This document shows positions 1-8,097 of a stretch of 64,000 nucleotides of DNA, piece after piece. The stretch is from Mesorhizobium sp. GTDB lineage: Bacteria > Pseudomonadota > Alphaproteobacteria > Rhizobiales > Rhizobiaceae. The notes under the pieces were generated by a model that was not told the DNA's origin, made no database searches, and worked only from the letters and a program-made list of their open reading frames with translations. Every line of letters starts with the position of its first letter. Positions within the stretch are counted from its first letter, which is position 1. Location: NCBI RefSeq assembly GCF_004962245.1, contig NZ_SUHQ01000001.1, positions 254,549-318,548 on the forward strand, written 5' to 3'. A program made the position numbers and the translations under genes.

Positions 1-108
1 CGGCATGGCCCAGCCGATCCGGGCAACGGCATCGCGCACCAGTCTGTTGTCCACTGCTTCGAGAGTGCTATGGAAACATTCGAGCAGTTCATCGAAATTT
101 GTCGTCAC
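1..108 (-). other. Possible partial minus-strand ORF at the left edge
   Basis: An open minus-strand frame runs from a GTG near 108 off the window edge, with a GGAG six bases upstream of the GTG. The same frame stays open further upstream to a stop near 194 and there reads like ordinary protein, so the true start is unclear. The visible part ends ...RLVRDAVARIGWAMP. I do not recognise a family. It could be the 5' end of a gene transcribed away from the acyl-CoA dehydrogenase, such as a regulator, or a gene remnant. Confidence 0.25.
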
Positions 109-258
109 GCCTTGCTCCAGACACGCATTCGCGCACAGCCGCTCCCAGATGGTTGGATGGAGATGGTCGGCTTGCGCGGCGGCATCATTGGTCTAGATTG
201 GACGGCGCGCAAAGCCAAAAACGACAGGCCAGCAGGCCGAGACATCAGGGAGCACGCT

Positions 259-1425
259 ATGGACGCCGCTGTCGATGCGAGCACCAGCCAGTTCGAACTC
301 AACGAGGACCAGCGCGCCATCCAGGAGATGGCCGAGGCCTTCGCCGCCGACCGCGTCGCGCCGAACGCGCTCGACTGGGATCGCAACAAGCATTTTCCGG
401 CGGACGTCATCCGCGAGACGGGGCCGCTCGGCCTTGGCGGCATCTATGTCAGGGACGATGTCGGCGGCTCGGCGCTCGGCCGGCTCGACGCCGTGCTGAT
501 CTTCGAGGCGCTTTCGCGCGCTGATCCGGCCTTCTCCTCCTTCATCTCGATCCACAACATGGTGGCGTCGATGATCGACCGCTTCGGCAGCGACGAGCAG
601 CGCCAGCGCTTCCTGCCGAAGCTGACCTCGATGGAATGGCTGGCGAGCTACTGCCTGACCGAGCCGGGTTCGGGATCGGATGCAGCGGCGCTGAAGACGC
701 GCGCGGTCAAGAGCGGCAGTGACTATGTGCTGAACGGCGCCAAGCAGTTCATCTCGGGCGCCGGCGACAGCGACATCTACATTGTCATGGCGCGCACCGG
801 CGCCGACGGGCCGAAGGGCATTTCCACCTTCGTCGTGCCGAAGGACGCGCCAGGCCTGTCCTTCGGCGCCAACGAGCACAAGATGGGCTGGCACATGCAG
901 TCGACCCGCCAGGTCGTCTTCGAGGACTGCAAGGTGCCGGCGCAAAATCTCTTATCGGTCGAAGGCGCCGGCTTCGGCATCGCCATGGCCGGGCTCGACG
1001 GCGGCCGGCTCAACATCGCCGCCTGTTCGCTGGGCGGCGCGCAGTCGGCACTCGACAAGGCGCTGTCCTACACCGCCGAGCGCAAGGCCTTCGGTTCCAG
1101 GATCAACCAGTTCCAGGCGCTGCAGTTCAAGCTCGCCGACATGGAGACCGAGTTGCAGGCGGCACGCATCTTTCTCTACGCCGCCGCCTCGAAGCTCGAC
1201 CGCAAGGCCCCGGATGCCTCGAAGTGGTCGGCCATGGCCAAGCGCTTCGTCACCGATATCGGCTTCAATGTCGCCAACGACGCGCTGCAACTGCATGGCG
1301 GCTACGGCTATCTGCACGATTACGGCATCGAGAAGCTGGTGCGGGATCTGCGCGTCCACCAGATTCTCGAAGGCACCAACGAGATCATGCGCGTCATCAT
1401 CGCACGCGCCCTGATCGGCCGATAA
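259..1425 (+). CDS. Acyl-CoA dehydrogenase, probably isobutyryl-CoA dehydrogenase
   Basis: A 388-residue FAD enzyme that would oxidise a branched short-chain acyl-CoA to the enoyl-CoA in the cytosol, passing electrons to ETF. The N-terminal helical domain is followed by the family signature at YCLTEPGSGSDAAAL and the C-terminal signature near LQLHGGYGYLHDYGIEKLVRDLRV, ending in the usual QILEGTNEIMR. The length is normal. The ATG at 259 is chosen because AGGGAG lies upstream and the protein then begins at the conserved FELNEDQRAIQEM; the open frame extends to 70 but that part has no family similarity. The mmsB gene 450 bp downstream points to the isobutyryl-CoA step of valine degradation; another short or branched substrate remains possible. 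Confidence 0.9.
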   Translation: MDAAVDASTSQFELNEDQRAIQEMAEAFAADRVAPNALDWDRNKHFPADVIRETGPLGLGGIYVRDDVGGSALGRLDAVLIFEALSRADPAFSSFISIHNMVASMIDRFGSDEQRQRFLPKLTSMEWLASYCLTEPGSGSDAAALKTRAVKSGSDYVLNGAKQFISGAGDSDIYIVMARTGADGPKGISTFVVPKDAPGLSFGANEHKMGWHMQSTRQVVFEDCKVPAQNLLSVEGAGFGIAMAGLDGGRLNIAACSLGGAQSALDKALSYTAERKAFGSRINQFQALQFKLADMETELQAARIFLYAAASKLDRKAPDASKWSAMAKRFVTDIGFNVANDALQLHGGYGYLHDYGIEKLVRDLRVHQILEGTNEIMRVIIARALIGR

Positions 1426-1430
1426 ACATG

Positions 1431-1458
1431 TAGGCAGTAGGCAGTAGGCAGTAGGTGA
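1431..1458 (+). repeat. Tandem TAGGCAG repeat, left arm
   Basis: Three perfect copies of the 7-mer TAGGCAG and a fourth degenerate copy sit between the dehydrogenase stop and the four-helix-bundle gene. Reverse-complement copies occur at 1833-1855 just after that gene, so the two arrays form terminal inverted repeats around it. Confidence 0.8.
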
Positions 1459-1461
1459 AAG

Positions 1462-1831
1462 ATGATCGGCAAGATCAATTCGTACAAGGATCTTATCGTG
1501 TGGCAGCAGGCGATGGATTTGGCCGTCACCACCTACTCATTGACCAAGGCATGGCCAAAAGAGGAATTGTATGGGTTGACCAGCCAAATCCGCCGCTCAG
1601 CGACCTCTATCCCTGCAAAACATCGCGGAAGGCTATGGCCGCGACAACAGAGGCTCTTATCAGCAATTTCTCAGGATAGCCCAAGGCTCGCTGAAGGAGT
1701 TCGAGACACACCTCCAGATCGCTGAACGCATTGGCCTTGCCACGCATGATCAAGCCTATCACATGCTGTTGGCAACCGAGGGCATCGGAAAAATGCTTCG
1801 CCAACTTATTATCAAGCTTGCGCCCAAATAG
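1462..1831 (+). pseudogene. Four-helix-bundle protein (23S rRNA IVS family), frameshifted
   Basis: The first frame gives MIGKINSYKDLIVWQQAMDL and continues to SATSIPA. Reading then moves to the next frame, which gives NIAEGYGRDNRGSYQQFL and ends QLIIKLAPK before a TAG at 1829. Joined, these make a protein of about 122 residues with the typical length and motifs (YxDLxVWQxAMxL, SIPANIAEG) of the S23/IVS-encoded four-helix-bundle family. The break is one extra A in the AAAA run at 1617-1620, so this is either a real one-base insertion or a homopolymer sequencing error. The family is known from intervening sequences in 23S rRNA and also occurs as free-standing genes; its function is unclear. Confidence 0.8.
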
Positions 1832-1832
1832 A

Positions 1833-1855
1833 CTGCCTACTGCCTATTGCCTCAC
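1833..1855 (-). repeat. Tandem TAGGCAG repeat, right arm (inverted)
   Basis: CTGCCTACTGCCTA followed by a degenerate third unit TTGCCTC is the reverse complement of the array at 1431-1458. It begins one base after the stop codon of the four-helix-bundle gene, which suggests that the gene and repeats were inserted as one unit between the acyl-CoA dehydrogenase and mmsB. Confidence 0.75.
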
Positions 1856-1875
1856 CCAAATCACGGAGCGCCATT

Positions 1876-2760
1876 ATGACCACCATCGCCTTCATCGGCC
1901 TCGGCAATATGGGCAATCCGATGGCCGCCAACCTCGTCAAGGCGGGACATGCCGTGCACGGCTTCGACCTGATGCCGGAAAACCTCGTCGTCGCCAAGGA
2001 ACATGGCGTCGTCGTCATGGCCAATGCCGTTGCCGCGGTGAAGGATGCCGATGTGGTCATCACCATGCTGCCGGCCGGCAAGCATGTCCTGTCGGTCCAC
2101 GAGGACATCGCGCCCAAGGCAAAAAAAGGCGCGCTGTTGATCGATTCCTCGACCATCGACGTCGAATCGGCCCGAAAGGCCCACGCCATCGCCGCCAGGC
2201 ATGGGCTGCTGTCGATCGACGCGCCGGTTTCCGGCGGCACCGGCGGCGCCACTGCCGGCACGCTGACCTTCATGGCCGGTGGCTCGAAGGAAGCCTTCGC
2301 CAAGGCCGAACCAATCCTCAAGCCGATGGCCGGCCGCATCGTCCATTGCGGCGATGACGGCGCCGGACAGGCGGCAAAGATCTGCAACAACATGATTCTC
2401 GGCATTTCGATGATCGGCGTCGCCGAAGCCTTCGTCCTGGCGGAAAAGCTCGGCCTGTCGCATCAGGCGCTGTTCGACGTCGCCTCGACCTCCTCCGGCC
2501 AATGCTGGTCGCTGACCACCTACTGCCCTGTGCCCGGCCCGGTGCCGACATCGCCGGCCAACAATGGCTACAGGCCGGGTTTTGCCGCAGCCCTGATGCT
2601 GAAGGACCTGAAACTGTCGCAGGAAGCCGCGCAAGGCGCAGGCGCGGTGACACCGCTCGGCGCCGAGGCCGCCCAGCTTTATGCGCTTTTCAACGCCCAG
2701 GGGAATGCCGGCGCCGATTTTTCCGGCATCATAAATTTCCTGCGCGGTACCCCGGCGTAA
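1876..2760 (+). CDS. mmsB: 3-hydroxyisobutyrate dehydrogenase
   Basis: A 294-residue NAD-dependent beta-hydroxyacid dehydrogenase converting 3-hydroxyisobutyrate to methylmalonate semialdehyde in valine catabolism. The Rossmann motif GLGNMG is at residues 8-13. The substrate-binding signature PVSGGTGGATAGTLTFMAGG follows near residue 115, and the catalytic lysine lies in GAGQAAKICNNM near residue 170. A GGAG sits 8 bases before the ATG. It probably formed one transcription unit with the acyl-CoA dehydrogenase before the repeat-flanked insertion separated them. Other members of this fold act on tartronate semialdehyde or other hydroxyacids, but the neighbouring dehydrogenase favours MmsB. Confidence 0.9.
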   Translation: MTTIAFIGLGNMGNPMAANLVKAGHAVHGFDLMPENLVVAKEHGVVVMANAVAAVKDADVVITMLPAGKHVLSVHEDIAPKAKKGALLIDSSTIDVESARKAHAIAARHGLLSIDAPVSGGTGGATAGTLTFMAGGSKEAFAKAEPILKPMAGRIVHCGDDGAGQAAKICNNMILGISMIGVAEAFVLAEKLGLSHQALFDVASTSSGQCWSLTTYCPVPGPVPTSPANNGYRPGFAAALMLKDLKLSQEAAQGAGAVTPLGAEAAQLYALFNAQGNAGADFSGIINFLRGTPA

Positions 2761-2978
2761 GCCTCGAACTCGACAGGGCTTTTCGATTTCCCGGCAAAGA
2801 GAAACATCGCAAATTTAGATTTGCTTAAACTCTCGATAACCCCCCGGTAACGATGTGCCTGTAAAACGGAATGCGAGGCGGCTATCGCATCCCGCCCGGC
2901 GCTCCGGATCAGGTCTCGCGTACCGGAGCCCGTAAGTTTCGCAAGTATTCTGGTAGCGAAGCGCCATGCGTATCTGGC

Positions 2979-3010
2979 AAAGCCGCGTTCCCGAGGGAGC
3001 GCGGCTTTTG
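2979..3010 (+). terminator. Hairpin with trailing T run
   Basis: AAAGCCGCG at 2979-2987 pairs with CGCGGCTTT at 3000-3008, followed by another T. This looks like a rho-independent terminator for mmsB, although it lies about 220 bases past the stop; it could also end a small unrecognised transcript. Confidence 0.55.
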
Positions 3011-3057
3011 CGTTCCTCGCCTGGCGGGATATTCGGCAGAATGCGGCATTCAAACAC

Positions 3058-3082
3058 CGGGCGTCCGGCTGCAGGACGCCCG
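3058..3082 (-). terminator. Hairpin after the class III aminotransferase
   Basis: CGGGCGTCC (3058-3066) pairs perfectly with GGACGCCCG (3074-3082) around a 7-base loop, 14 bases beyond the minus-strand stop codon. The T run after it on the minus strand is weak. Confidence 0.6.
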
Positions 3083-3096
3083 ATGATCGTTCTATC

Positions 3097-4476
3097 CTAC
3101 AGCTTGCGCAGATCCGCATGCGCCAGATCGAGCGCCTTGGCTATACGGTCGCAGGCCATGTCGATCGTCTCGCGCGTCCAGATCAGCGGCGGCGACAGGA
3201 TCATCGTGTCGCCGGTGGCGCGCAGCATCATGCCCTGGGCGACTGCGTGGTCGCGAACAAGCACGGCCGCGCTCCCGGCCGGCAGGAAGCGCTCCTTGGT
3301 CGCCTTATCCCTGACGATCTCGATTGCCCCCATCAGCCCGATCGAGCGCACCTCGCCGACCAGATCGTGACCACCGATGCGCTCCTGCAGCGCCTTGGCG
3401 AAATAGGGTCCGGTGTCGTTCTTGACCCGCTCGACCAGGCCTTCCCGCTCGATGATCTCGAGGTTCTTCAGCGCCACCGCGCAGGCCACCGGGTGACCGG
3501 CATAGGTGTAGCCGTGATAGAACTCGCCACCCTTCTCGACCAGAGTCGCGGCGATGCGGTCGCCGACCAGCAGCGCCGATAGCGGCTGATAGCCTGACGT
3601 CAGCGCCTTGGCGGTGGTGATGGTGTCGGGCTCGATGCCGAAGGTTTGCGCTGCGAACCACGCGCCGGTGCGGCCAAAGCCGGTGATGACCTCGTCCAGC
3701 ATCAGGAGGACATCGTATTTGCGGCAGATGCGCTGCACTTCCGGCCAATAACTCATCGGCGGGATCTTCACCCCGCCCGCCCCCATCACCGGCTCGCCAA
3801 TGAAGGCGGCGACCTTGTCGGCGCCGGCTTCGAGGATGGCGTCCTCGACGGCTTTTGCCGCGCGCAGGCCGAAATCATGGTCGCTTTCACCGGGCAGAGC
3901 CAGTTCATAGGCATAAGGCATCATCACATGGACGATGTTGGGCACCGCGCCGTTGAGCTGGTTATGCATCTGTTCCATGCCGCCCAGCGACGCCCCGGCG
4001 ATGGTCGAGCCGTGATAAGCCGTCTTGCGCGAGATGATGCGGTTCTTCTCGGGCTTGCCTTCCAGCGCCCAATAGTGACGGACAAGGCGCAGCGCCGTAT
4101 CGTTGGCCTCCGAACCGGACGAGCCGTAGAATACCTGGTTGACGTGCTTCGGCGCCAGTTCCGCCAGCTTTTTGGCCAGCAGCACCGGCGTCGGTGTCGA
4201 GCATTTGAAGAAGGAATTGTAGTAAGGCAGTTCCTTCATCTGGGCGTAAGCCGCGTCGGCCAGCTCATCGCGGCCATAGCCGACATTGACGCACCATAGC
4301 CCGGCCATGCCGTCGAGGATTTCCGTCCCTTCGGAATCGTAGACGAACGGCCCGTTGGCGTGGGTGATGATGCGCGAACCTGCCTCGCGCATCTCCCTGT
4401 GGTCGGTGAACGGATGAAGGTGATGCGCAGCATCGATCTGCTGAAGCTGCTTCAGCGAATAATTCTGATAAGTCAT
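3097..4476 (-). CDS. Class III (omega) aminotransferase, pyruvate-dependent type
   Basis: A 459-residue PLP enzyme that moves an amino group from an omega-amine or omega-amino acid, probably to pyruvate. GSSGSEAND binds the PLP phosphate, LLMLDEVITGFGRTG holds the Asp that contacts the pyridine nitrogen, and the Schiff-base Lys lies in TTAKALTSGYQP. The architecture resembles SpuC/putrescine-pyruvate and beta-alanine-pyruvate aminotransferases. The ATG at 4476 follows a GAGGAAAG site; the open frame starts 8 codons earlier without one. It stands alone on the minus strand and the amine donor cannot be told from sequence. Confidence 0.88.
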   Translation of the reverse strand: MTYQNYSLKQLQQIDAAHHLHPFTDHREMREAGSRIITHANGPFVYDSEGTEILDGMAGLWCVNVGYGRDELADAAYAQMKELPYYNSFFKCSTPTPVLLAKKLAELAPKHVNQVFYGSSGSEANDTALRLVRHYWALEGKPEKNRIISRKTAYHGSTIAGASLGGMEQMHNQLNGAVPNIVHVMMPYAYELALPGESDHDFGLRAAKAVEDAILEAGADKVAAFIGEPVMGAGGVKIPPMSYWPEVQRICRKYDVLLMLDEVITGFGRTGAWFAAQTFGIEPDTITTAKALTSGYQPLSALLVGDRIAATLVEKGGEFYHGYTYAGHPVACAVALKNLEIIEREGLVERVKNDTGPYFAKALQERIGGHDLVGEVRSIGLMGAIEIVRDKATKERFLPAGSAAVLVRDHAVAQGMMLRATGDTMILSPPLIWTRETIDMACDRIAKALDLAHADLRKL

Positions 4477-4684
4477 GTCTGATCTTTCCTCTTGAACCAA
4501 TCCGGCAATTGCAGCCGGGGCGGATTCCTCAGAGGAAGGCGGGCGGCGAATAGCCGATGCGGGCGCAAAGCCGCAAAAGCTCGGCGCGAAGCGTGCGCGG
4601 CGACGGCGTCACCGCGACCCCAAATGCGCAACATCTCCTCATCCGAGCCATGAGCTGTACCTTAGGCCGTCCGACGCGATCAGT

Positions 4685-6754
4685 TCAAGCCGTTCCGTTC
4701 AGCGTCCGTTGCAGGAAGACATACTTCATCGCCGCCTGTGCCGCTTGCGGCCGGCGATCGCCGCGCCCGCCATGGCCGCCCTCGGTCTCCTCGAAGAACA
4801 GTGTCTTGGCATGACCGGCGGCCTGCAGGCGCCCGGCCATCTTGCGCGCATGGCCGGGATGGACGCGGTCGTCGGCGGTCGAGGTGGTCAGCAGGACCGG
4901 CGGATAGGCGGCATCGGCCTCGACATGCTGATAGGGTGAGTAGGCTGCCAGCCAGGTCGCTTCTTCCGGCTTCGCCGGATCGCCATACTCGGCCATCCAG
5001 GACGCGCCGGGCGGCAGCTCGGTGTAACGCAGCATGTCGAGCAGCGGCACGTCGATGATGACCGCACCGAACAACTCCGGATGCTGGGTCAGCGAAACGC
5101 CGGTCAGCAGGCCGCCATTCGAGCCGCCCTGGATGCCGAGCGTCGCTGGCGTAGCGATGCCGCGTTTCACCAGGTCTTGCGCCACCGCGGCGAAATCGTC
5201 GAAGGCATTCTGGCGATTGGCCTTGAGCGCGGCCTGATGCCAGTTCGGGCCGAACTCGCCGCCGCCGCGGATATTGGCCTGAACATAGGCATTGCCCTTT
5301 TCCAGCCACAGCCTGCCGCGCACGCCGGCATAGCCGGGCAGCAACGGCACTTCGAAGCCGCCATAGCCGTAAAGCAGCGTCGGCACCGGCCCGTTCTGAT
5401 CGCGCCGCCTGACGACGAAGTAAGGGATCTTGGTGCCGTCTTTCGAGCGCGCCTCGAACTGTTCCGAGACAAGGGACGACGCATCGAAACGCGCCGGCTG
5501 CGATTTCACCGTTGTCAGCATCGCGGCATTGTCGTCCGACCAGATGATCGAGCTCGGCGTCAGGAAATCGGTGAAGGAGAAGGACACGCTGGAGCCGAAA
5601 CGCTCGGCGTGACTGATGCCGACACTGCCGTTTTCGGGCAGCGCCACCGGCTGCAGCGACCAGCCGCTGTCACCGCGTTGGCAGGCGACGACCTTGCCGC
5701 GCACATTGTCCATCAGACTGATGAACAGCCGGTCTTGAGTGCGGGCAATGCCGGCGATCGAGACACGGTCCGCCGGCTCCAGCACGGTTTCGACGGGCCC
5801 CAACGCATTGGTTTTGATCCAGCGCTCGAAGTCCAGAGAATAGAGACCGTCAGGCTTGCACAGCGTGCCGTCCGGCGCCGTCCAAGGGCTGCGCACGGCG
5901 AAGACGAACTGGTCCTTGAACAGCTCCGTGTCGGTGACGTCGTCCGGCAGCGGGATGCGCCTGTTCTCGCCGGACGGCAGACGCAGAAAATTGTGCGAGG
6001 TGAAGAAGTCGAGCGTCCTGGTCAGGAACAGATGCCGCCTGTCGCCGTCGAATTCGACGGAACCGCCGGCAGCGAGATCGCGCTTCTGCGCCTCGAAGAT
6101 CTGCGTCGCATCCTCCAGCCTGGTGCCGCGCTGCCACAACTTGACCACGCGCGGATAACCTGACTGGGTTTTTTCGTCGTCTTCGAAGGCAGCCGAGACG
6201 ATGACCGTGTCCTTGTCCAGCCAGCTGAAGCCCGACTTCGAGGCAGGAGCGCGAAAGCCGCCCTCGACAAAGGATTTGGTTTCGATGTCGAATTCGCGCA
6301 TCTCGCTGGCGTCGCCGCCATCCGGCGACAGGCTGAGCAGGCAGCGTGTAAAGTCGGGGTAGAGCCGGCTGGCGCCGCTGAACACCCATTTGACGCCCTC
6401 TTTGGCCGACAGACTGTCGAAGTCGATGATCGTCTCCCAATCCGGCTTCTCGGTTTTGTAGGAATCAACCGTCGTGCGCCGCCAGAGGCCGAGCACGTTG
6501 GTCTTGTCCTGCCAGAAATTGTAAACGTGGCCGTTGAGTGCAGACCCGACCGGAATGTTGTCTTCGGCCGTCATCAGGTCGAGTGCGGTTTGGAAGGAGG
6601 CCTGATAGGACGGATCGCCTTGCAATTCACCTGTTGTAATCGCGTTCTGACGGTGAACCCAGTCGAGTGCTTCCTTGCCTGTCCTGTCCTCCAGCCAAAG
6701 AAAGGGATCGTCAGCCGCCGAATTCGGCTGCGTCTTCGTGTTCGACTTGGTCAT
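4685..6754 (-). CDS. Prolyl oligopeptidase family serine peptidase (S9A)
   Basis: A 689-residue cytosolic peptidase with an N-terminal seven-bladed propeller and a C-terminal alpha/beta hydrolase domain. The N terminus DPFLWLED is typical of the family. The nucleophile Ser545 is in GGSNGG, an Asp at 628/629 in STADDRVHPGH and His661 in EGGHGG complete the triad. No signal peptide is visible. The ATG at 6754 follows GGAGA. The frame stays open upstream to 7369, but that stretch is antisense to the MFS gene and is not part of the protein. Members cleave short peptides after proline. Confidence 0.88.
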   Translation of the reverse strand: MTKSNTKTQPNSAADDPFLWLEDRTGKEALDWVHRQNAITTGELQGDPSYQASFQTALDLMTAEDNIPVGSALNGHVYNFWQDKTNVLGLWRRTTVDSYKTEKPDWETIIDFDSLSAKEGVKWVFSGASRLYPDFTRCLLSLSPDGGDASEMREFDIETKSFVEGGFRAPASKSGFSWLDKDTVIVSAAFEDDEKTQSGYPRVVKLWQRGTRLEDATQIFEAQKRDLAAGGSVEFDGDRRHLFLTRTLDFFTSHNFLRLPSGENRRIPLPDDVTDTELFKDQFVFAVRSPWTAPDGTLCKPDGLYSLDFERWIKTNALGPVETVLEPADRVSIAGIARTQDRLFISLMDNVRGKVVACQRGDSGWSLQPVALPENGSVGISHAERFGSSVSFSFTDFLTPSSIIWSDDNAAMLTTVKSQPARFDASSLVSEQFEARSKDGTKIPYFVVRRRDQNGPVPTLLYGYGGFEVPLLPGYAGVRGRLWLEKGNAYVQANIRGGGEFGPNWHQAALKANRQNAFDDFAAVAQDLVKRGIATPATLGIQGGSNGGLLTGVSLTQHPELFGAVIIDVPLLDMLRYTELPPGASWMAEYGDPAKPEEATWLAAYSPYQHVEADAAYPPVLLTTSTADDRVHPGHARKMAGRLQAAGHAKTLFFEETEGGHGGRGDRRPQAAQAAMKYVFLQRTLNGTA

Positions 6755-6837
6755 GCGGTCTCCAGTTGAATCAGGCGTCGGCCTCGCCAACATCGACATG
6801 GCGGCTCCGATATTCAAGACGCCAGCTGCTTTTCGAT

Positions 6838-8010
6838 TCACACCATCCGCCGCCGCATGACGGTTGTGACCGCCAGCACCAGGCAAATGGCGCCAAGTGT
6901 GATCGGCAGGCCGTCCGCACCGAGAATATCCATGGCGCCGCCCGCCAGCGGCGGCACGGCGATGCCGCCAACGCCCCACATCAGCGAGAAGGCGGCGTTG
7001 CCGGCGACCAGTGCCGAGCCGGTGAACCGATCGCCGAGCTCGATGATCGACATCGTGTAGATGCCGTAGGAAACCGCGCCCCAGATAAAGACGCATGGCC
7101 AGATCAGCGGCGTCTCGATGAGAACCGGCAGCAGCACGCATCCGAGCACCGTTAGGGACACACAAATGAACCGCACCAGACGCGCCGTCAGCCGTTCCGC
7201 CAACAGGCCGAGCGGCACCTGCATGGCGATGTTGCCGGCGATCATCACGGACAGCAGCGCCGACATGCGGGCCTCCGCGAGGCCGTAATGCGTTCCGTAG
7301 ACCGGAAGCAGTGCCAGCACGGCCTGTTCGAAACCGGCGGCCACGACGACCGCGGACAACAGCAGCCATGCCATCGGCATGAAGCCCATGACCGAAACCC
7401 GGTGCCCGGTCTCATGGAACTTCGGCAGCCGTCCCATCACCAAAGCCAGGGAGGCGCCACAAAAGACAAATGCGCCGATGCCGACGAGAAACGGAGGCCA
7501 TCCTTCGGTGCCGACGGCAAGAAGACAAAGCGGACCGGCCGCGAAGCCGGCCGAAATGACAGTGGAATAGATCCCCATCACCCGACCGCGCCGCGCCGGC
7601 GGCGCCAGTGCGATCACCCAGGTCTCGCTCAGCACGTAGAGCGGATTGGTCACGACGCCGATCAGGAAACGCAGCGGAAACCACAGATAGACATTTTGCG
7701 TCCAGCCGATCAGCGCCAGCACGATCGCGGAAAGGGCTGCGCAGGTGAGCGCCGTGCGCCCTGCCCCGAACCGGCGCGCCAGCGCCGGGATGAGCGGCGA
7801 AGAGACGATAAAGCCGACCGGCGTCATTGCCGCCGAAAGGCCGATCATGGCCGGCGAGACGCCCTGGCGCTGCAGGATGAAGCTCAGCAGCGGATAGCTT
7901 AGCCCCTGCGCGATGGCGAACACCGAGACGGTGGCGATCACGCCGGTGATCGCCGCCCACTGCATTCTCTCGCCTCTGTTCGTTTCCGCCAGGTCCATGA
8001 TCCGCACCAT
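6838..8010 (-). CDS. MFS transporter, copy A
   Basis: About 390 residues with the 12-helix pattern of the major facilitator superfamily. The first helix is near WAAITGVIATVSVFAIAQGLS, and the loop after the fourth helix carries PPARRGRVMG, a motif-A-like basic turn. Starts at 8010, 7998 or 7965 are possible; the 7965 ATG has the purine-rich GAGGCGAGAG just upstream. It is a close paralogue of the next gene (8098-9273), sharing AQGLSYPL, the QRQGxSPAxIGLSAAM loop and VAGNAAFxLMWGxGGI. No substrate can be assigned. Confidence 0.85.
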   Translation of the reverse strand: MVRIMDLAETNRGERMQWAAITGVIATVSVFAIAQGLSYPLLSFILQRQGVSPAMIGLSAAMTPVGFIVSSPLIPALARRFGAGRTALTCAALSAIVLALIGWTQNVYLWFPLRFLIGVVTNPLYVLSETWVIALAPPARRGRVMGIYSTVISAGFAAGPLCLLAVGTEGWPPFLVGIGAFVFCGASLALVMGRLPKFHETGHRVSVMGFMPMAWLLLSAVVVAAGFEQAVLALLPVYGTHYGLAEARMSALLSVMIAGNIAMQVPLGLLAERLTARLVRFICVSLTVLGCVLLPVLIETPLIWPCVFIWGAVSYGIYTMSIIELGDRFTGSALVAGNAAFSLMWGVGGIAVPPLAGGAMDILGADGLPITLGAICLVLAVTTVMRRRMV

Positions 8011-8097
8011 ATGGGAACCTGCAGGATTAGCGTTTCGGCGGCGTGCCAGGAAGCACCGGTGACGAAAACCGCTTGCGCCAGCCGGACGATGACTTGT

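Larger units (their letters stand above)
2761..3096. other. Intergenic region with two hairpins
   Basis: No gene is supported in these 336 bases between mmsB and the convergent aminotransferase; the frames here lack family similarity or a convincing ribosome binding site. It holds a hairpin at 2979-3010 and a second at 3058-3082. No tRNA fold was found. Confidence 0.6.

Noticed and set aside
1431-1855. CRISPR-like array from the TAGGCAG repeats
   Set aside because: The 7-base units are directly adjacent without spacers, and there are no cas genes.
2761-3096. tRNA or rRNA fragment in the intergenic region after mmsB
   Set aside because: No cloverleaf or conserved loop sequences could be found.
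6755-7369. N-terminal extension of the prolyl oligopeptidase gene
   Set aside because: The open frame upstream is antisense to the MFS gene and has no family similarity; the ATG at 6754 has a good ribosome binding site.
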